Shown here piece after piece: positions 34,164-43,154 of a stretch of 55,556 nt of DNA; within the stretch, counting starts at the first letter, position 1; every line of letters starts with the position of its first letter. The notes beneath the pieces are model-generated. The model was given only the letters and a program-made list of their open reading frames with translations, was not told where the DNA came from and ran no database searches. This DNA comes from Paludibacteraceae bacterium (GTDB taxonomy: Bacteria > Bacteroidota > Bacteroidia > Bacteroidales > Paludibacteraceae), in NCBI GenBank assembly GCA_017525455.1, contig JAFXSS010000104.1:1-55556 (forward strand), in the 5' to 3' direction. Position numbers and translations under genes: made by a program.

Positions 34164-36767
34164 ATGAACAGAAAGATTACCATATCTCTCATCCTGGCAT
34201 ACTGTGTGCTTTCTTTCGGCATGCAGGCGCAAAGTCCGAAAACTGAGTTCCGCGCTACCTGGTTCACTACGCACTACGGCATCGACTGGCCTAAAACCAA
34301 GGCAACCACATCTGCCAATATCACCAAGCAGCAGAAAGAGATGACCGACATCCTCGATGCACTGCAGGCCGGCAATATGAATGCAACATGCTTCCAAGCG
34401 CGTCCGGTAGCCGATGCATTCTACCGGTCATCCTACGAGCCGTGGAGTCATATCCTGACCGGCAAACGCGGGCAAGATCCCGGCTACGACCCATTAGCCT
34501 ATGCCGTGCAACAGGCTCACAAACGCGGCATGGAACTTCATGCATGGGTCAACCCGTTCCGCTATGAGATAACTGCCGGCGAGCGAACAAAAGCCATCAA
34601 CAACGGTACCGCGCTGGCAGGTTCTGATCCCATACGTACTAACCACCCTGATTGGTTGCTGACATACGACAACGGCACGTTCAGCGGCACAATACTTGAC
34701 CCCGGTAATCCCGAGGCGCGAGCATACGTGGTGCAAGTTCTTTTGGAGATAGTCAACAATTACGACATCGACGGAATGCTCATGGACGATTATTTCTACC
34801 CCTATGGCGGCACGACAACCGAGGATGCCGACAGCAAGGCAAAGTACAAACCGGCGAACATGTCTGACGGCGACTGGCGGCGCGAGAACGTAAACAAGGT
34901 CATCAAGGCTGTGTATGACAGCATCCAGTTGGTCAAGCCGTGGGTTAAGTTCGGCATGGCTCCCGGTGGCATTTATTCGATGACTGCTTCGGCAGCCGAG
35001 GCCTACGGACTGACTTTGCCGAGCGGCATCAGCGGAGGAGATATTTGGAAGACACTGTACTGCGATGCGTTGGCCTGGATTGACGGCGGCTATGTGGAAT
35101 ACATGGCTCCTCAAGTTTATTGGTCCACTACTGCTGCAAAACAGGATTACGATGTACTCTGCCAATGGTGGGGCAAAAGCATTTCAACGCTCAACGCACG
35201 TCGCACCGACGGCAAAAGAGTTCACTCATATATCAGCCAGGCCTCATACCGCTTCGGTCCCGAAGAACTTGCACTTGAAATTGATGCCAACCGCCGCTAT
35301 TCGCCCTACGAAGCACCGGGAAGCATCTTCTACAACACCAACACCTATCTCACTTACGATGGCGAGACTTCCTGTGCAACTCTTGCCATAACCCGTTTCA
35401 CACAACGCGCTCTGCCGCCCGCCGTATCGTGGAAGCAGCACCCCGAACTTGATGCACCTGCCGATCTTGCACTCAACGGCGCAACATTGAGTTGGCAACA
35501 TCCTGTTGCCGAAAGGTTCAGCGTGTACGCTTTCCCAAAAGGCATGGACAAAGCCTCAGCGCTATGCAGTAGCGAGTATCTCGTGCAGATGGTATATGGC
35601 AAGCAGTTGAATCTGAGCAGCATCGCCGATTTGGCAAACAAGACCATTGCTGTATGCGCAATGGATCGCTACGGCAACGAGTTTGAGCCAGCCACACTCA
35701 ACGAGGGCGAACCTGCCACGCCTCCCGAACCTGAAGAAGGTTCTCTTTCACGAGCCGAACTTTGGCGAAAGACAGCTGCACAAACCGGCGTGATGACCAC
35801 CGATGCCAACCGTAGTATAGCCTACTACGATGGCAAATTGTATATTGCCGACGGAACGAACAAGAAATATTATATTCTCAATGCTTCTACCGGAAACACA
35901 GAGAGCAGCGTCAGTCTGCCTGACCAATATTTTGTATGGCACAACTTACGTATTACACCCAACGGCACTATGCTCCTTGGAAATAGCGGCACCGGAGCAA
36001 ACTACCAGAACGTATATACTTCAGCAATAGGAGGCGATGCCCCCGAGAATGTTGCCACATACAACAATAGCGGATTCGGGAGGGCCGATTACTTCTACCC
36101 TTTTGGCGCATTTGAGAGCAGCGGTTTTTTGCTGATGCTCAGTAATGTGAATCATCAAGCACTGAGAATGAACTACATCAATGGCATCATGACATCATCG
36201 TCAGTCATAGCCGATGAATCTTTGCCTACAGGCACGAGTGCCAAAGCTATTCCTCTGGATGCACAGAGGTTTATTGCAAGTACTTCCAACACCTTGCCCA
36301 CCGTCCACAGTCTGGCCACCGGCGCAAAGATTGCCGGTTGGACGGGTAGCACCAAGCCCACAGCAACAAATGTATCCGGAGTAGGTGTCATAACATTAGG
36401 CAGACGTACATACCTACTCCTACCTGCAGATATCTACGGTGCATTTGACACATACGATATCACCGATGGTCTGCCTTCTGCCCGTTTGTTACTCACCACT
36501 ACCGCACCGCTCGGAACAAACGCCAATGCCACATTTACCATCGATTTTGCGGTCTGCATCCGAGGCTACGAGGCTTATGTATATGAGCTTGCGCCGAACA
36601 ATGGCATAGCAGCCTACAAGTACACGTTCACACCTGAAAGTACGGACATCAGGCAATCAACCATCAGTTGCCAGCAGACAATTGTCAGCAAGCGTATTAC
36701 GCCCAACGGGATTGTGATTGACATCAACGGACACACTTATACCCCGACGGGATTACTAATCAGATAA
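34164..36767 (+). CDS. Secreted GHL10 (DUF187, DigH/YngK-like) family hydrolase with C-terminal propeller-like region
   Basis: 867 residues. A signal peptide (MNRKITISLILAYCVLSFGM, then QAQ) is followed by a TIM-barrel hydrolase at about 28-370. Its GHL10 motifs are EFRATWFTTHYGIDWP, NATCFQARPVADAFY, MELHAWVNPFRYE, YDIDGMLMDDYFYPYGG (acidic pair in the active site) and EYMAPQVYWS. Residues of about 400-500 look like an Fn3-type module. Residues of about 540-830 form a repetitive beta region like a propeller. The tail ends NGIVIDINGHTYTPTGLLIR, resembling an envelope-sorting tail. E. coli DigH of this family cleaves glycan strands stripped of peptides. It is in an operon with an amidase that makes such strands. 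Confidence 0.85.
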   Translation: MNRKITISLILAYCVLSFGMQAQSPKTEFRATWFTTHYGIDWPKTKATTSANITKQQKEMTDILDALQAGNMNATCFQARPVADAFYRSSYEPWSHILTGKRGQDPGYDPLAYAVQQAHKRGMELHAWVNPFRYEITAGERTKAINNGTALAGSDPIRTNHPDWLLTYDNGTFSGTILDPGNPEARAYVVQVLLEIVNNYDIDGMLMDDYFYPYGGTTTEDADSKAKYKPANMSDGDWRRENVNKVIKAVYDSIQLVKPWVKFGMAPGGIYSMTASAAEAYGLTLPSGISGGDIWKTLYCDALAWIDGGYVEYMAPQVYWSTTAAKQDYDVLCQWWGKSISTLNARRTDGKRVHSYISQASYRFGPEELALEIDANRRYSPYEAPGSIFYNTNTYLTYDGETSCATLAITRFTQRALPPAVSWKQHPELDAPADLALNGATLSWQHPVAERFSVYAFPKGMDKASALCSSEYLVQMVYGKQLNLSSIADLANKTIAVCAMDRYGNEFEPATLNEGEPATPPEPEEGSLSRAELWRKTAAQTGVMTTDANRSIAYYDGKLYIADGTNKKYYILNASTGNTESSVSLPDQYFVWHNLRITPNGTMLLGNSGTGANYQNVYTSAIGGDAPENVATYNNSGFGRADYFYPFGAFESSGFLLMLSNVNHQALRMNYINGIMTSSSVIADESLPTGTSAKAIPLDAQRFIASTSNTLPTVHSLATGAKIAGWTGSTKPTATNVSGVGVITLGRRTYLLLPADIYGAFDTYDITDGLPSARLLLTTTAPLGTNANATFTIDFAVCIRGYEAYVYELAPNNGIAAYKYTFTPESTDIRQSTISCQQTIVSKRITPNGIVIDINGHTYTPTGLLIR

Positions 36768-36798
36768 ATATATTAACAACACAAAACCATATCACATC

Positions 36799-37632
36799 AT
36801 GAAAAAGCTATTTCTTGCATTGATGGTAGCAGCCCCGATGCTGGCTGTTGCCCAGGTACTGGAAGTTCAATCACTCCAGAAGATTAACACTCCCGCTAAT
36901 AGCGAGACAAAGATTGCCGGCATATCTCCGGCAGGTGATTACATTCTGCTCACTACAGTATCCAACGAGGGTCTTACCCGTTACGACCTGGCTTCCGGCA
37001 AGGCTATCGTACTCTCTAAAGCACAGGGAGCAGGCTATAACGTAAAAATCAGCCACGATGGCAAGGAGATTGCTTACCGCGAGACGACTATCGACAGTCA
37101 TCGTCTGCGCCGCAACAACATCCTCCGTCAGAACTTCGCTTCCGGCAAACGCCAACTGATTGCCAAAGGCCAGCGTGATCTGACCAAGATGGACACCAAG
37201 GATGCTGAACTGACCGTAACCATTCTCGACCGTCATATAGCTCTTACCCGCGGCACCATGACCACTATGCTTGCTCCGTGCGGCGAGGACAAGAGTTACA
37301 TCTGGCCGAGTATCTCACCCGACGGACAAAAACTCTGTTTCTATGTCACAACCGGCGGTTGCTATGTATGTAACATCGATGGTTCTAACCTGCAATTCAT
37401 CGCTAACGCCTGCCGCGCAGCCAAATGGTACAACAACAATGTTATCGTTGGCATGGCTGATGAGGATGATGGAGAGCGTCTGACTGCTTCATCTATTGTA
37501 GCCTACTCACTCGACGGACAGAAACAAGTACTGACCGACAAGTCAATGGTAGCGGTTTACCCGTATGCTGTGGAAGGTGCAGTTGTTTTCACCACTGAGC
37601 AAGGCGAGACCTATCTGTTGAAAGTAAAGTAA
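36799..37632 (+). CDS. Secreted TolB-like/PD40 beta-propeller protein
   Basis: 277 residues. A signal peptide (MKKLFLALMVAAPMLAVAQ) is followed by blade motifs such as ISPAGDYILLT, ISHDGKEIAYRE, PSISPDGQKLCFYV and VCNIDGSNLQFIA, the S-P-D-G-x-x-(I/L)-x-(F/Y) rhythm of PD40/WD40-like repeats. It is short for a complete propeller (about six blades). It has no enzymatic motif and is probably a periplasmic or extracellular binding protein. It lies 31 bp after the GHL10 gene and 19 bp before the amidase, so it is co-expressed and perhaps a substrate-holding partner. Confidence 0.75.
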   Translation: MKKLFLALMVAAPMLAVAQVLEVQSLQKINTPANSETKIAGISPAGDYILLTTVSNEGLTRYDLASGKAIVLSKAQGAGYNVKISHDGKEIAYRETTIDSHRLRRNNILRQNFASGKRQLIAKGQRDLTKMDTKDAELTVTILDRHIALTRGTMTTMLAPCGEDKSYIWPSISPDGQKLCFYVTTGGCYVCNIDGSNLQFIANACRAAKWYNNNVIVGMADEDDGERLTASSIVAYSLDGQKQVLTDKSMVAVYPYAVEGAVVFTTEQGETYLLKVK

Positions 37633-37651
37633 AATACTAAATTGCAAAACC

Positions 37652-40600
37652 ATGAAGAAACTATTTACCATAATCGCTGCCCTACTGACGGTGGTCACCT
37701 TGAGTGCCGCAAACCTGGCAGGCAAGCGTATATATGTCAATCCCGGTCACGGTTCATTCGGCCCGAACGACCGACCGATGGCTACTATCCCGTATCCCAA
37801 CTTGTCAAGCACCGGCATGCCGGATACTTGTGGATTCTACGAGTCAAATACCAATCTATGGAAGTGTCTCTATTTGCGTGACCGCCTGGTAGCTGCCGGC
37901 GCAACGGTAGTCATGAGCCGCGAGGAGTGCGGGCCGTGGCCGTACGAGAAAGTCAACGGCGAATACCCGAGTTACTCGTGGGAAGACTACCAGAACCGCT
38001 CGGATTATACCAAGTACAACAAAAACCTATCCGTCATCTGTGAGGAGGTTGAATCCGGCAACTACGACCTGTTCATCTCCGTTCACTCCAATGCTAATAC
38101 GGACGGCACTACCACCAACTATCCTATTTGGTTGTATCGCGGCTATGATGCCGCAGAATCGCAGTTTGAGAAAGACTGCAAGGCGTTCGGCGCAGCCATG
38201 TGGCCTTACCGCTTTGAACCGATGACCGCAGGCTACGATCACGCCAGTTACTACTCCGCCACCAACATGGCTCTCCGCGGTGACGTCAGTTTTATGGGTA
38301 GCGGCAGCAATAGCACACGCACCTGCAGCGGCAAGACTTACTACGGCTACTACGGCGTGCTCAAGCACGGTACGGTTGGAGGGATCTTTGAGGGATATTT
38401 TCATACTTACCAGCCCGCACGTCACCGTGTGCTTAACCACGACAACTGCAAGATGGAGGGCTACTGCTACTATCGCGGCATCGTGGACTACTTCAATGCC
38501 GATAAAGACACCAAGGGCTACATTCTCGGTCTCATCAAGGACGAACACGAGCGTATCAGCAACAAGCTCTTCACCTATGCGCCCAAAATGCACGACCAGT
38601 GGCTGCCGCTCAACGGTGCTGTTGTAACGTTGTACAAAGGAGGCGTAAAGATCAAAGAGTACAAGGTTGACAACAATTACAACGGTGTATTCTATTTCGG
38701 CGATCTGGAGCCGGGAAACGATTACACGCTCGATGCCACATGCGAGGGTTACAAACCGATGTGGGATCAATACAAGGCTCCTATCACAGTCAAAGCCAAC
38801 ACTGTTACTTATCCGCGTATCTATCTGGAGAACAACGATTATCAAGAGCAGGTTGAACAACCCAAGACGTATCCTGAACCCGAACTCCCCGCTTCGGTTG
38901 GCATAGCAGGTTCATATGAATTAAAGCAGTCATTCACCGATGCCGCTATTGCAGAGCTTGCCGGCAAGACCATCCGCCGCAGCATACTCCGCAACGATAC
39001 GACCTTGTACGTGCTGGCATTGGATGCACAGAACGAGCCGTCGCTCTACCTTATCAACCCTCTCACCCAAACTCTCAAAGCTACATTGCCGACATCCTTC
39101 TGTTCCGTAAGTGCTGAAGGCAAACTTAAGTTGTCGGATATAGCCGTCACCGCCGAAGGGGTACTGGTAGGATGCAACGAGGAGGCTGTAACCTTCACAC
39201 CCGCCAACAAACTGCTCATTTACAAATGGACTGAGACTAACGGTGTTTGGTCAGGCGAGACTTGGATCAACACAACCAACAACGAGACTGCCGGTAACTT
39301 CTACAACGCTATGGCAGGTTCAACCATGGCTTATGCCGGTACACTCGATGAGGGTAACATCTACTTTACCACATACACCACAGGTTCCGATGCGCATACC
39401 GTTCGATTCGTTTGCTATACGGTAGCCGGAGGACAGTATGCAGGCGCGTTCCGCAACCAGGATGCGGCCTACAAACTTTCTGAGATGGGCCATGACATAC
39501 AATTTACTGTTTCCCCGCGTGGCGATGACCGCGTGATGATCACAGCCGGTAACATTGCACCTATGGAGTGGAAGACTGTTTTAGCCACCTCATCAGCACC
39601 GGAGATCACCGCTATGCCGGAAGCCTTCAAGGGTGTCAAAGGCTTGAACTACTTCAAGTATGCAAAGCACCAACTGATGACCATACCGGTCCAAACGGAT
39701 GGTCAAAATGCAGGAATGGCATTGTACGACATAACCGCCGGTGTAGATCAACCGACAGCTATCCGACTCACGAACACCTCCCTAACGCCAAAGGCCGTTA
39801 CCAATCTCGCCACTGCGGGACTGGTATCTGGAGGAGCCATCACGCTCTATCTGTTGCGCGACAATGAGCTGGCACGCTTCACCACATTGGGTGTTGAGCA
39901 ACCGGTTGTTCCTAATATTAATGCATATGCTCTCGGATTGAGTTACAACGAAGGCACTGCCACCTACACGTTCACCTACACGGCCAACAGCGCAGCCGTA
40001 GCCACGAACATCATCTTCTATCAGGAAGGTCAAGAGGTTGGTAAGGTTGCTGTTCCTGCTGCTGTCAAGGGCGACAACAGCGCACAGATTGCAGCCGCTG
40101 ACATACCGGGCTTCACAGGCACACCTACTACGTGGGCTGTCGAACTTATCGGTGATGCAGTAGCCAACTTCGGACAACTGTTTGCCGACAACTCAATGAT
40201 TCGCACAAGCACAACACGCGTGTTCAATGCTGTGGACAAGAGTCCTGAGTCTGACTTCTTCGGACGCATCTATATCATGCGCCGTGCTGGTTCTTCCGCT
40301 TCGGCAGAACGTCCGTATAGCGGTATCTACGCTTACGCACAAGATTACACGCTCCTAACTCCGGACTATCTGAAGGGCGGATGTGAATTCGGCAACCCTG
40401 CACGTCTGAGCGTTGCTCCGGACGGATTCGTTTATCAATCCGATTGGGCCGATGGCTACTCGGGTGTATATGTTATAGACCCGTCTAACCTCAATGGTGC
40501 GTTCACGCAGTTCTTCCTTGGAACGCGTGCAAGTTCGGGTATCTTCGACAACAATGGTGTGAAGACCGGTAGTTCAACACCGGGTTTGAACATCTACGGT

Positions 40601-42430
40601 ACAGGCAAGGATACCAAACTTGTCGTCTATAACGAAGACGAAGGTGGCACGCTTCCGAAGAATGGTCTGGCTGTCTATAACATTGGCCGGGAAGATGGTA
40701 CAATAGAACACAGCTGGGGTGCTGCGCCAAGTGCTGTTTACTCTTTGACCATGCAAGGCAATACCGAAGGAACACCTGTGGGCACCTCACACGGCATCTT
40801 TGTCAGCCAGCACCGCTCATCGGGTAACAACAACACGGCTGCACCGTCGCTGATGTTCATCGACAACAGCGGCAAGATGGTCATGGCCTCTTGCAATGAC
40901 CCGTACAGGGAGATTATCGAGGGTTCGGATGGCGGCGGTTACGCTGTCAGTGCCGACGAGAAAGTATTGATTCTGCAAGGTGGACAAAAGCAGTTCTATG
41001 TATTTGACATCGACTGGAACGGCGACACGCCTGTGCTTAACCTCCGTTATGAGTATGAGCATGGTATCCAGACTATCCGTCAGATGAACTTCGACTTTGC
41101 GGGCAACCTCGTTTGCTCGGGAGAGGCAGGATTGCATATCTTCACTGTTCCTACCGACAAGAACCTGACCGTTGTTCCCGCCAAGAGCGCACTGACTGTA
41201 GAAAAACCGTTCAGCGGACACGTGGAAGGTATATTGCTTGACCGTGAGGATGCTACTATCGTCAAGGGGCAGACGTTGACTCTCGCTGCTACAGTTATGC
41301 CAAAGGCTGCTACGAACAAGAACATCACATGGAGTACCTCTAACGAGGCTGTAGCCACCGTTGCTGACGGCGTTGTGAGTGCCGTGGCATCGGGCAAGGC
41401 AACCATTACCGTGAAGACTGAGGAAGGTGAGTTTACGGCTACTTGCGCAGTCACAGTCATCAATCCTGTTACCGGCATCACGCTCGACAAGACGGAGGCC
41501 GCTATGACTAAAGGACAGACGCTCACACTCAATGCCAATATTGTTCCGGCTGATGCTGACAACAAGAATATTATCTGGACCTCGTCGAATACTGCTGCAG
41601 CTACAGTATCTAACGGCATTGTTACAGCCGTTGCATCTGGCAAAGCAACGATCACAGCCAAGACTGAGGATGGTGAGTTCACTGCCACCTGTGCTGTTTC
41701 GGTAACCACTCCTGTCACCGGTGTTGAGCTCAGCGATAACGAGCTCACACTCACCGAGGGTGGAACAGCAACACTCACTGCAACTATCGCTCCGGCAGAT
41801 GCAGACAACAAGAAGGTCATCTGGTCCAGCACCGATGAGGCTGTAGCTACGGTTGCCGCCGGTGTTGTTACTGCCATCGCCCAAGGCCAGGCTACAATCA
41901 CAGTAACTACCGAAGATGGCGGGCTGACCGCTACATGCGTTGTTACGGTTGAGCAAGCTGTTGTGCCTGTCACTGGTCTGTCGTTGCTCGATAGCGAACT
42001 GACGTTTGACCTGCGCGAAAGCGACAAACTCACGTACCAACTGACAGCTGTCGTAGCTCCGGAGAACGCTACCGACAAACGTGTAACCTGGGCGAGTGAC
42101 AACGAGACTGTAGCCACCGTCAACGAGGGACTCGTTACGGCAATCGCGGTCGGCACAGCCAACATCACTGCAACAGCCGTTGCTGCCGACATCTCAGCCA
42201 CTTGCGTGGTTACCGTCGTTCTCACCGATGGCGTTATGCAAATCACTGTTGACGGTATATCATACAGCGACCTGACGATCCACAATGCCAATAACCTCGA
42301 ACTGCTTGTATTCACGGCTGACGGCAAACTTGTGGCAACAGGCAACTCCGACATACCGATGAGTACTATGCCGGCCGGCACGTACCTCGTTCGCACACCT
42401 GCCGGACATGTGCTCAAGGTTATGCGATAA
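37652..42430 (+). CDS. Giant secreted N-acetylmuramoyl-L-alanine amidase with propeller-like region, four Big_2 domains and T9SS-like tail
   Basis: 1592 residues. A signal peptide covers about 1-20. An Amidase_3 domain spans about 24-280 with all zinc and catalytic residues in place: NPGHG (His33), FYESN (Glu64), ISVHSN (His145) and GGIFEGYF (Glu247). A CarboxypepD_reg-like module (LNGAVVTLYKGG, about 325-395) and a long beta-rich propeller-like region (about 415-1180) follow. Four Big_2 Ig-like repeats lie at about 1191-1525. The C-terminal domain reads NLELLVFTADGKLVATG and MPAGTYLVRTPAGHVLKVMR, typical of type A T9SS sorting. The enzyme cuts the amide bond between MurNAc and the stem peptide. 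Its size and surface domains argue for action outside the cell rather than in division. Confidence 0.9.
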   Translation: MKKLFTIIAALLTVVTLSAANLAGKRIYVNPGHGSFGPNDRPMATIPYPNLSSTGMPDTCGFYESNTNLWKCLYLRDRLVAAGATVVMSREECGPWPYEKVNGEYPSYSWEDYQNRSDYTKYNKNLSVICEEVESGNYDLFISVHSNANTDGTTTNYPIWLYRGYDAAESQFEKDCKAFGAAMWPYRFEPMTAGYDHASYYSATNMALRGDVSFMGSGSNSTRTCSGKTYYGYYGVLKHGTVGGIFEGYFHTYQPARHRVLNHDNCKMEGYCYYRGIVDYFNADKDTKGYILGLIKDEHERISNKLFTYAPKMHDQWLPLNGAVVTLYKGGVKIKEYKVDNNYNGVFYFGDLEPGNDYTLDATCEGYKPMWDQYKAPITVKANTVTYPRIYLENNDYQEQVEQPKTYPEPELPASVGIAGSYELKQSFTDAAIAELAGKTIRRSILRNDTTLYVLALDAQNEPSLYLINPLTQTLKATLPTSFCSVSAEGKLKLSDIAVTAEGVLVGCNEEAVTFTPANKLLIYKWTETNGVWSGETWINTTNNETAGNFYNAMAGSTMAYAGTLDEGNIYFTTYTTGSDAHTVRFVCYTVAGGQYAGAFRNQDAAYKLSEMGHDIQFTVSPRGDDRVMITAGNIAPMEWKTVLATSSAPEITAMPEAFKGVKGLNYFKYAKHQLMTIPVQTDGQNAGMALYDITAGVDQPTAIRLTNTSLTPKAVTNLATAGLVSGGAITLYLLRDNELARFTTLGVEQPVVPNINAYALGLSYNEGTATYTFTYTANSAAVATNIIFYQEGQEVGKVAVPAAVKGDNSAQIAAADIPGFTGTPTTWAVELIGDAVANFGQLFADNSMIRTSTTRVFNAVDKSPESDFFGRIYIMRRAGSSASAERPYSGIYAYAQDYTLLTPDYLKGGCEFGNPARLSVAPDGFVYQSDWADGYSGVYVIDPSNLNGAFTQFFLGTRASSGIFDNNGVKTGSSTPGLNIYGTGKDTKLVVYNEDEGGTLPKNGLAVYNIGREDGTIEHSWGAAPSAVYSLTMQGNTEGTPVGTSHGIFVSQHRSSGNNNTAAPSLMFIDNSGKMVMASCNDPYREIIEGSDGGGYAVSADEKVLILQGGQKQFYVFDIDWNGDTPVLNLRYEYEHGIQTIRQMNFDFAGNLVCSGEAGLHIFTVPTDKNLTVVPAKSALTVEKPFSGHVEGILLDREDATIVKGQTLTLAATVMPKAATNKNITWSTSNEAVATVADGVVSAVASGKATITVKTEEGEFTATCAVTVINPVTGITLDKTEAAMTKGQTLTLNANIVPADADNKNIIWTSSNTAAATVSNGIVTAVASGKATITAKTEDGEFTATCAVSVTTPVTGVELSDNELTLTEGGTATLTATIAPADADNKKVIWSSTDEAVATVAAGVVTAIAQGQATITVTTEDGGLTATCVVTVEQAVVPVTGLSLLDSELTFDLRESDKLTYQLTAVVAPENATDKRVTWASDNETVATVNEGLVTAIAVGTANITATAVAADISATCVVTVVLTDGVMQITVDGISYSDLTIHNANNLELLVFTADGKLVATGNSDIPMSTMPAGTYLVRTPAGHVLKVMR
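41222..42228 (+). repeat. Four tandem Big_2 (Ig-like) domain repeats
   Basis: Each unit of about 80-90 codons contains GxxLDxxxxxxxxGxTxTL, then NKxIxWSSxNxxVATVxxGxVTAxAxGxATIT and an ATCxVTV end. Units start near residues 1191, 1271, 1350 and 1434. The middle two are the most alike. Confidence 0.85.
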
Positions 42431-42442
42431 TGCTTCTACATT

Positions 42443-42477
42443 CCTCCGCCCTCTCCTTTAGTGAAGAGGTCGGAGGA
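42443..42477. repeat. Long imperfect palindrome
   Basis: CCTCCG-c-CCTCT pairs with AGAGG-t-CGGAGG (42443-42477) around a 10-nt loop. There is no T tract, so it is unlikely to be a simple terminator. It resembles the intergenic palindromes built on CCCTCTCC that are scattered in many Bacteroidales. Confidence 0.5.
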
Positions 42478-42496
42478 CGGTATCTGACAACTACAG

Positions 42497-42533
42497 CACG
42501 GGCACCCATTGCGGGTGCTCGTGTCGTGTTTTG
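42497..42533 (+). terminator. Terminator of the GHL10-amidase operon
   Basis: CACGGGCACCC (42497-42507) pairs with GGGTGCTCGTG (42513-42523), one G-T pair, loop ATTGC, then TCGTGTTTTG. Confidence 0.7.
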
Positions 42534-42595
42534 ACTGCTGCATTTGCCAATAATTAATTCATATGGGACATTATTTGCGCTGAATATACCTAAAA

Positions 42596-42627
42596 TTTGC
42601 AGATGCGATATATATTTAGTAACTTTG
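42596..42627 (+). promoter_or_regulatory. Promoter of the yhcH-glgB-nagB-cysS run
   Basis: TTTG (42596-42599), 20 bp and TAACTTTG (42620-42627). The leader is about 60 nt. Confidence 0.8.
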
Positions 42628-42693
42628 CACGTTATCATAAATCGCGCGTGCCGTGCGCACACGTATGGCTGATAGAATATTCAAATACACGTT

Positions 42694-43143
42694 ATGATAC
42701 TCGACAAATTAGAAAACGCTGACTGGTACTTTGGATGTGTACCCGGTTTCCAACAGTTCATGAAGTTCTTCAACGACAATGACCTTGAAGAACTCCCGGC
42801 TTGCAAAATTAAGTTAGACGGTCAGGATCTCATTGTCAACATCTGCGATCAAACGCCTAAGGATGAGAAGGACTGCAAACTTGAAGCTCACAAGGATTAT
42901 ATTGATATCCAAATCCCGCTGACTGCTACCGAGACTATGCTTTGGAGTTCGCTTGAGGACTGCCAGAATGTCATCAAGGAGTATGACGAGGGCAAAGATG
43001 TTGAGCTCTACGGCGACAAGCCTGCTGCACGATTCAGTGTGCCTAAAGGATACTTCGCTGTATTCTTCCCTACCGACGCACATGCCGCCGGCATGGCTTC
43101 AGGGACGTTTCGCAAAATAATTGTTAAAGCTAAAGTTGAATAA
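42694..43143 (+). CDS. YhcH/YjgK/YiaL (DUF386) family protein
   Basis: 149 residues. The double-stranded beta-helix fold of DUF386 is indicated by LENADWYFGCVPGFQQFMKF, EAHKDYIDIQIPL (metal-binding His and Glu on the family pattern) and FSVPKGYFAVFFPTDAHAAG (His). Family members act on sugar anomers or bind sugar acids; E. coli NanQ (YhcH) opens sialic acid rings. It is cytoplasmic. It is first gene of a carbohydrate operon with glgB 11 bp downstream and nagB next, which fits an amino-sugar role, although no sialic acid genes are present here. Confidence 0.9.
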   Translation: MILDKLENADWYFGCVPGFQQFMKFFNDNDLEELPACKIKLDGQDLIVNICDQTPKDEKDCKLEAHKDYIDIQIPLTATETMLWSSLEDCQNVIKEYDEGKDVELYGDKPAARFSVPKGYFAVFFPTDAHAAGMASGTFRKIIVKAKVE

Positions 43144-43154
43144 ATCTATCAATT

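Noticed and set aside
41222-42228. CRISPR-like array suggested by regular spacing
   Set aside because: The periodicity is from tandem Ig-like protein domains with diverged DNA; there are no short identical repeats with unique spacers. No CRISPR array was seen anywhere in the window.
41080-42417. A long minus-strand frame opposite the Big_2 repeats of the amidase
   Set aside because: It is produced by the repetitive Thr/Val/Ala-rich coding sequence on the plus strand; the Ser/Val/Thr-rich shadow has no family features.
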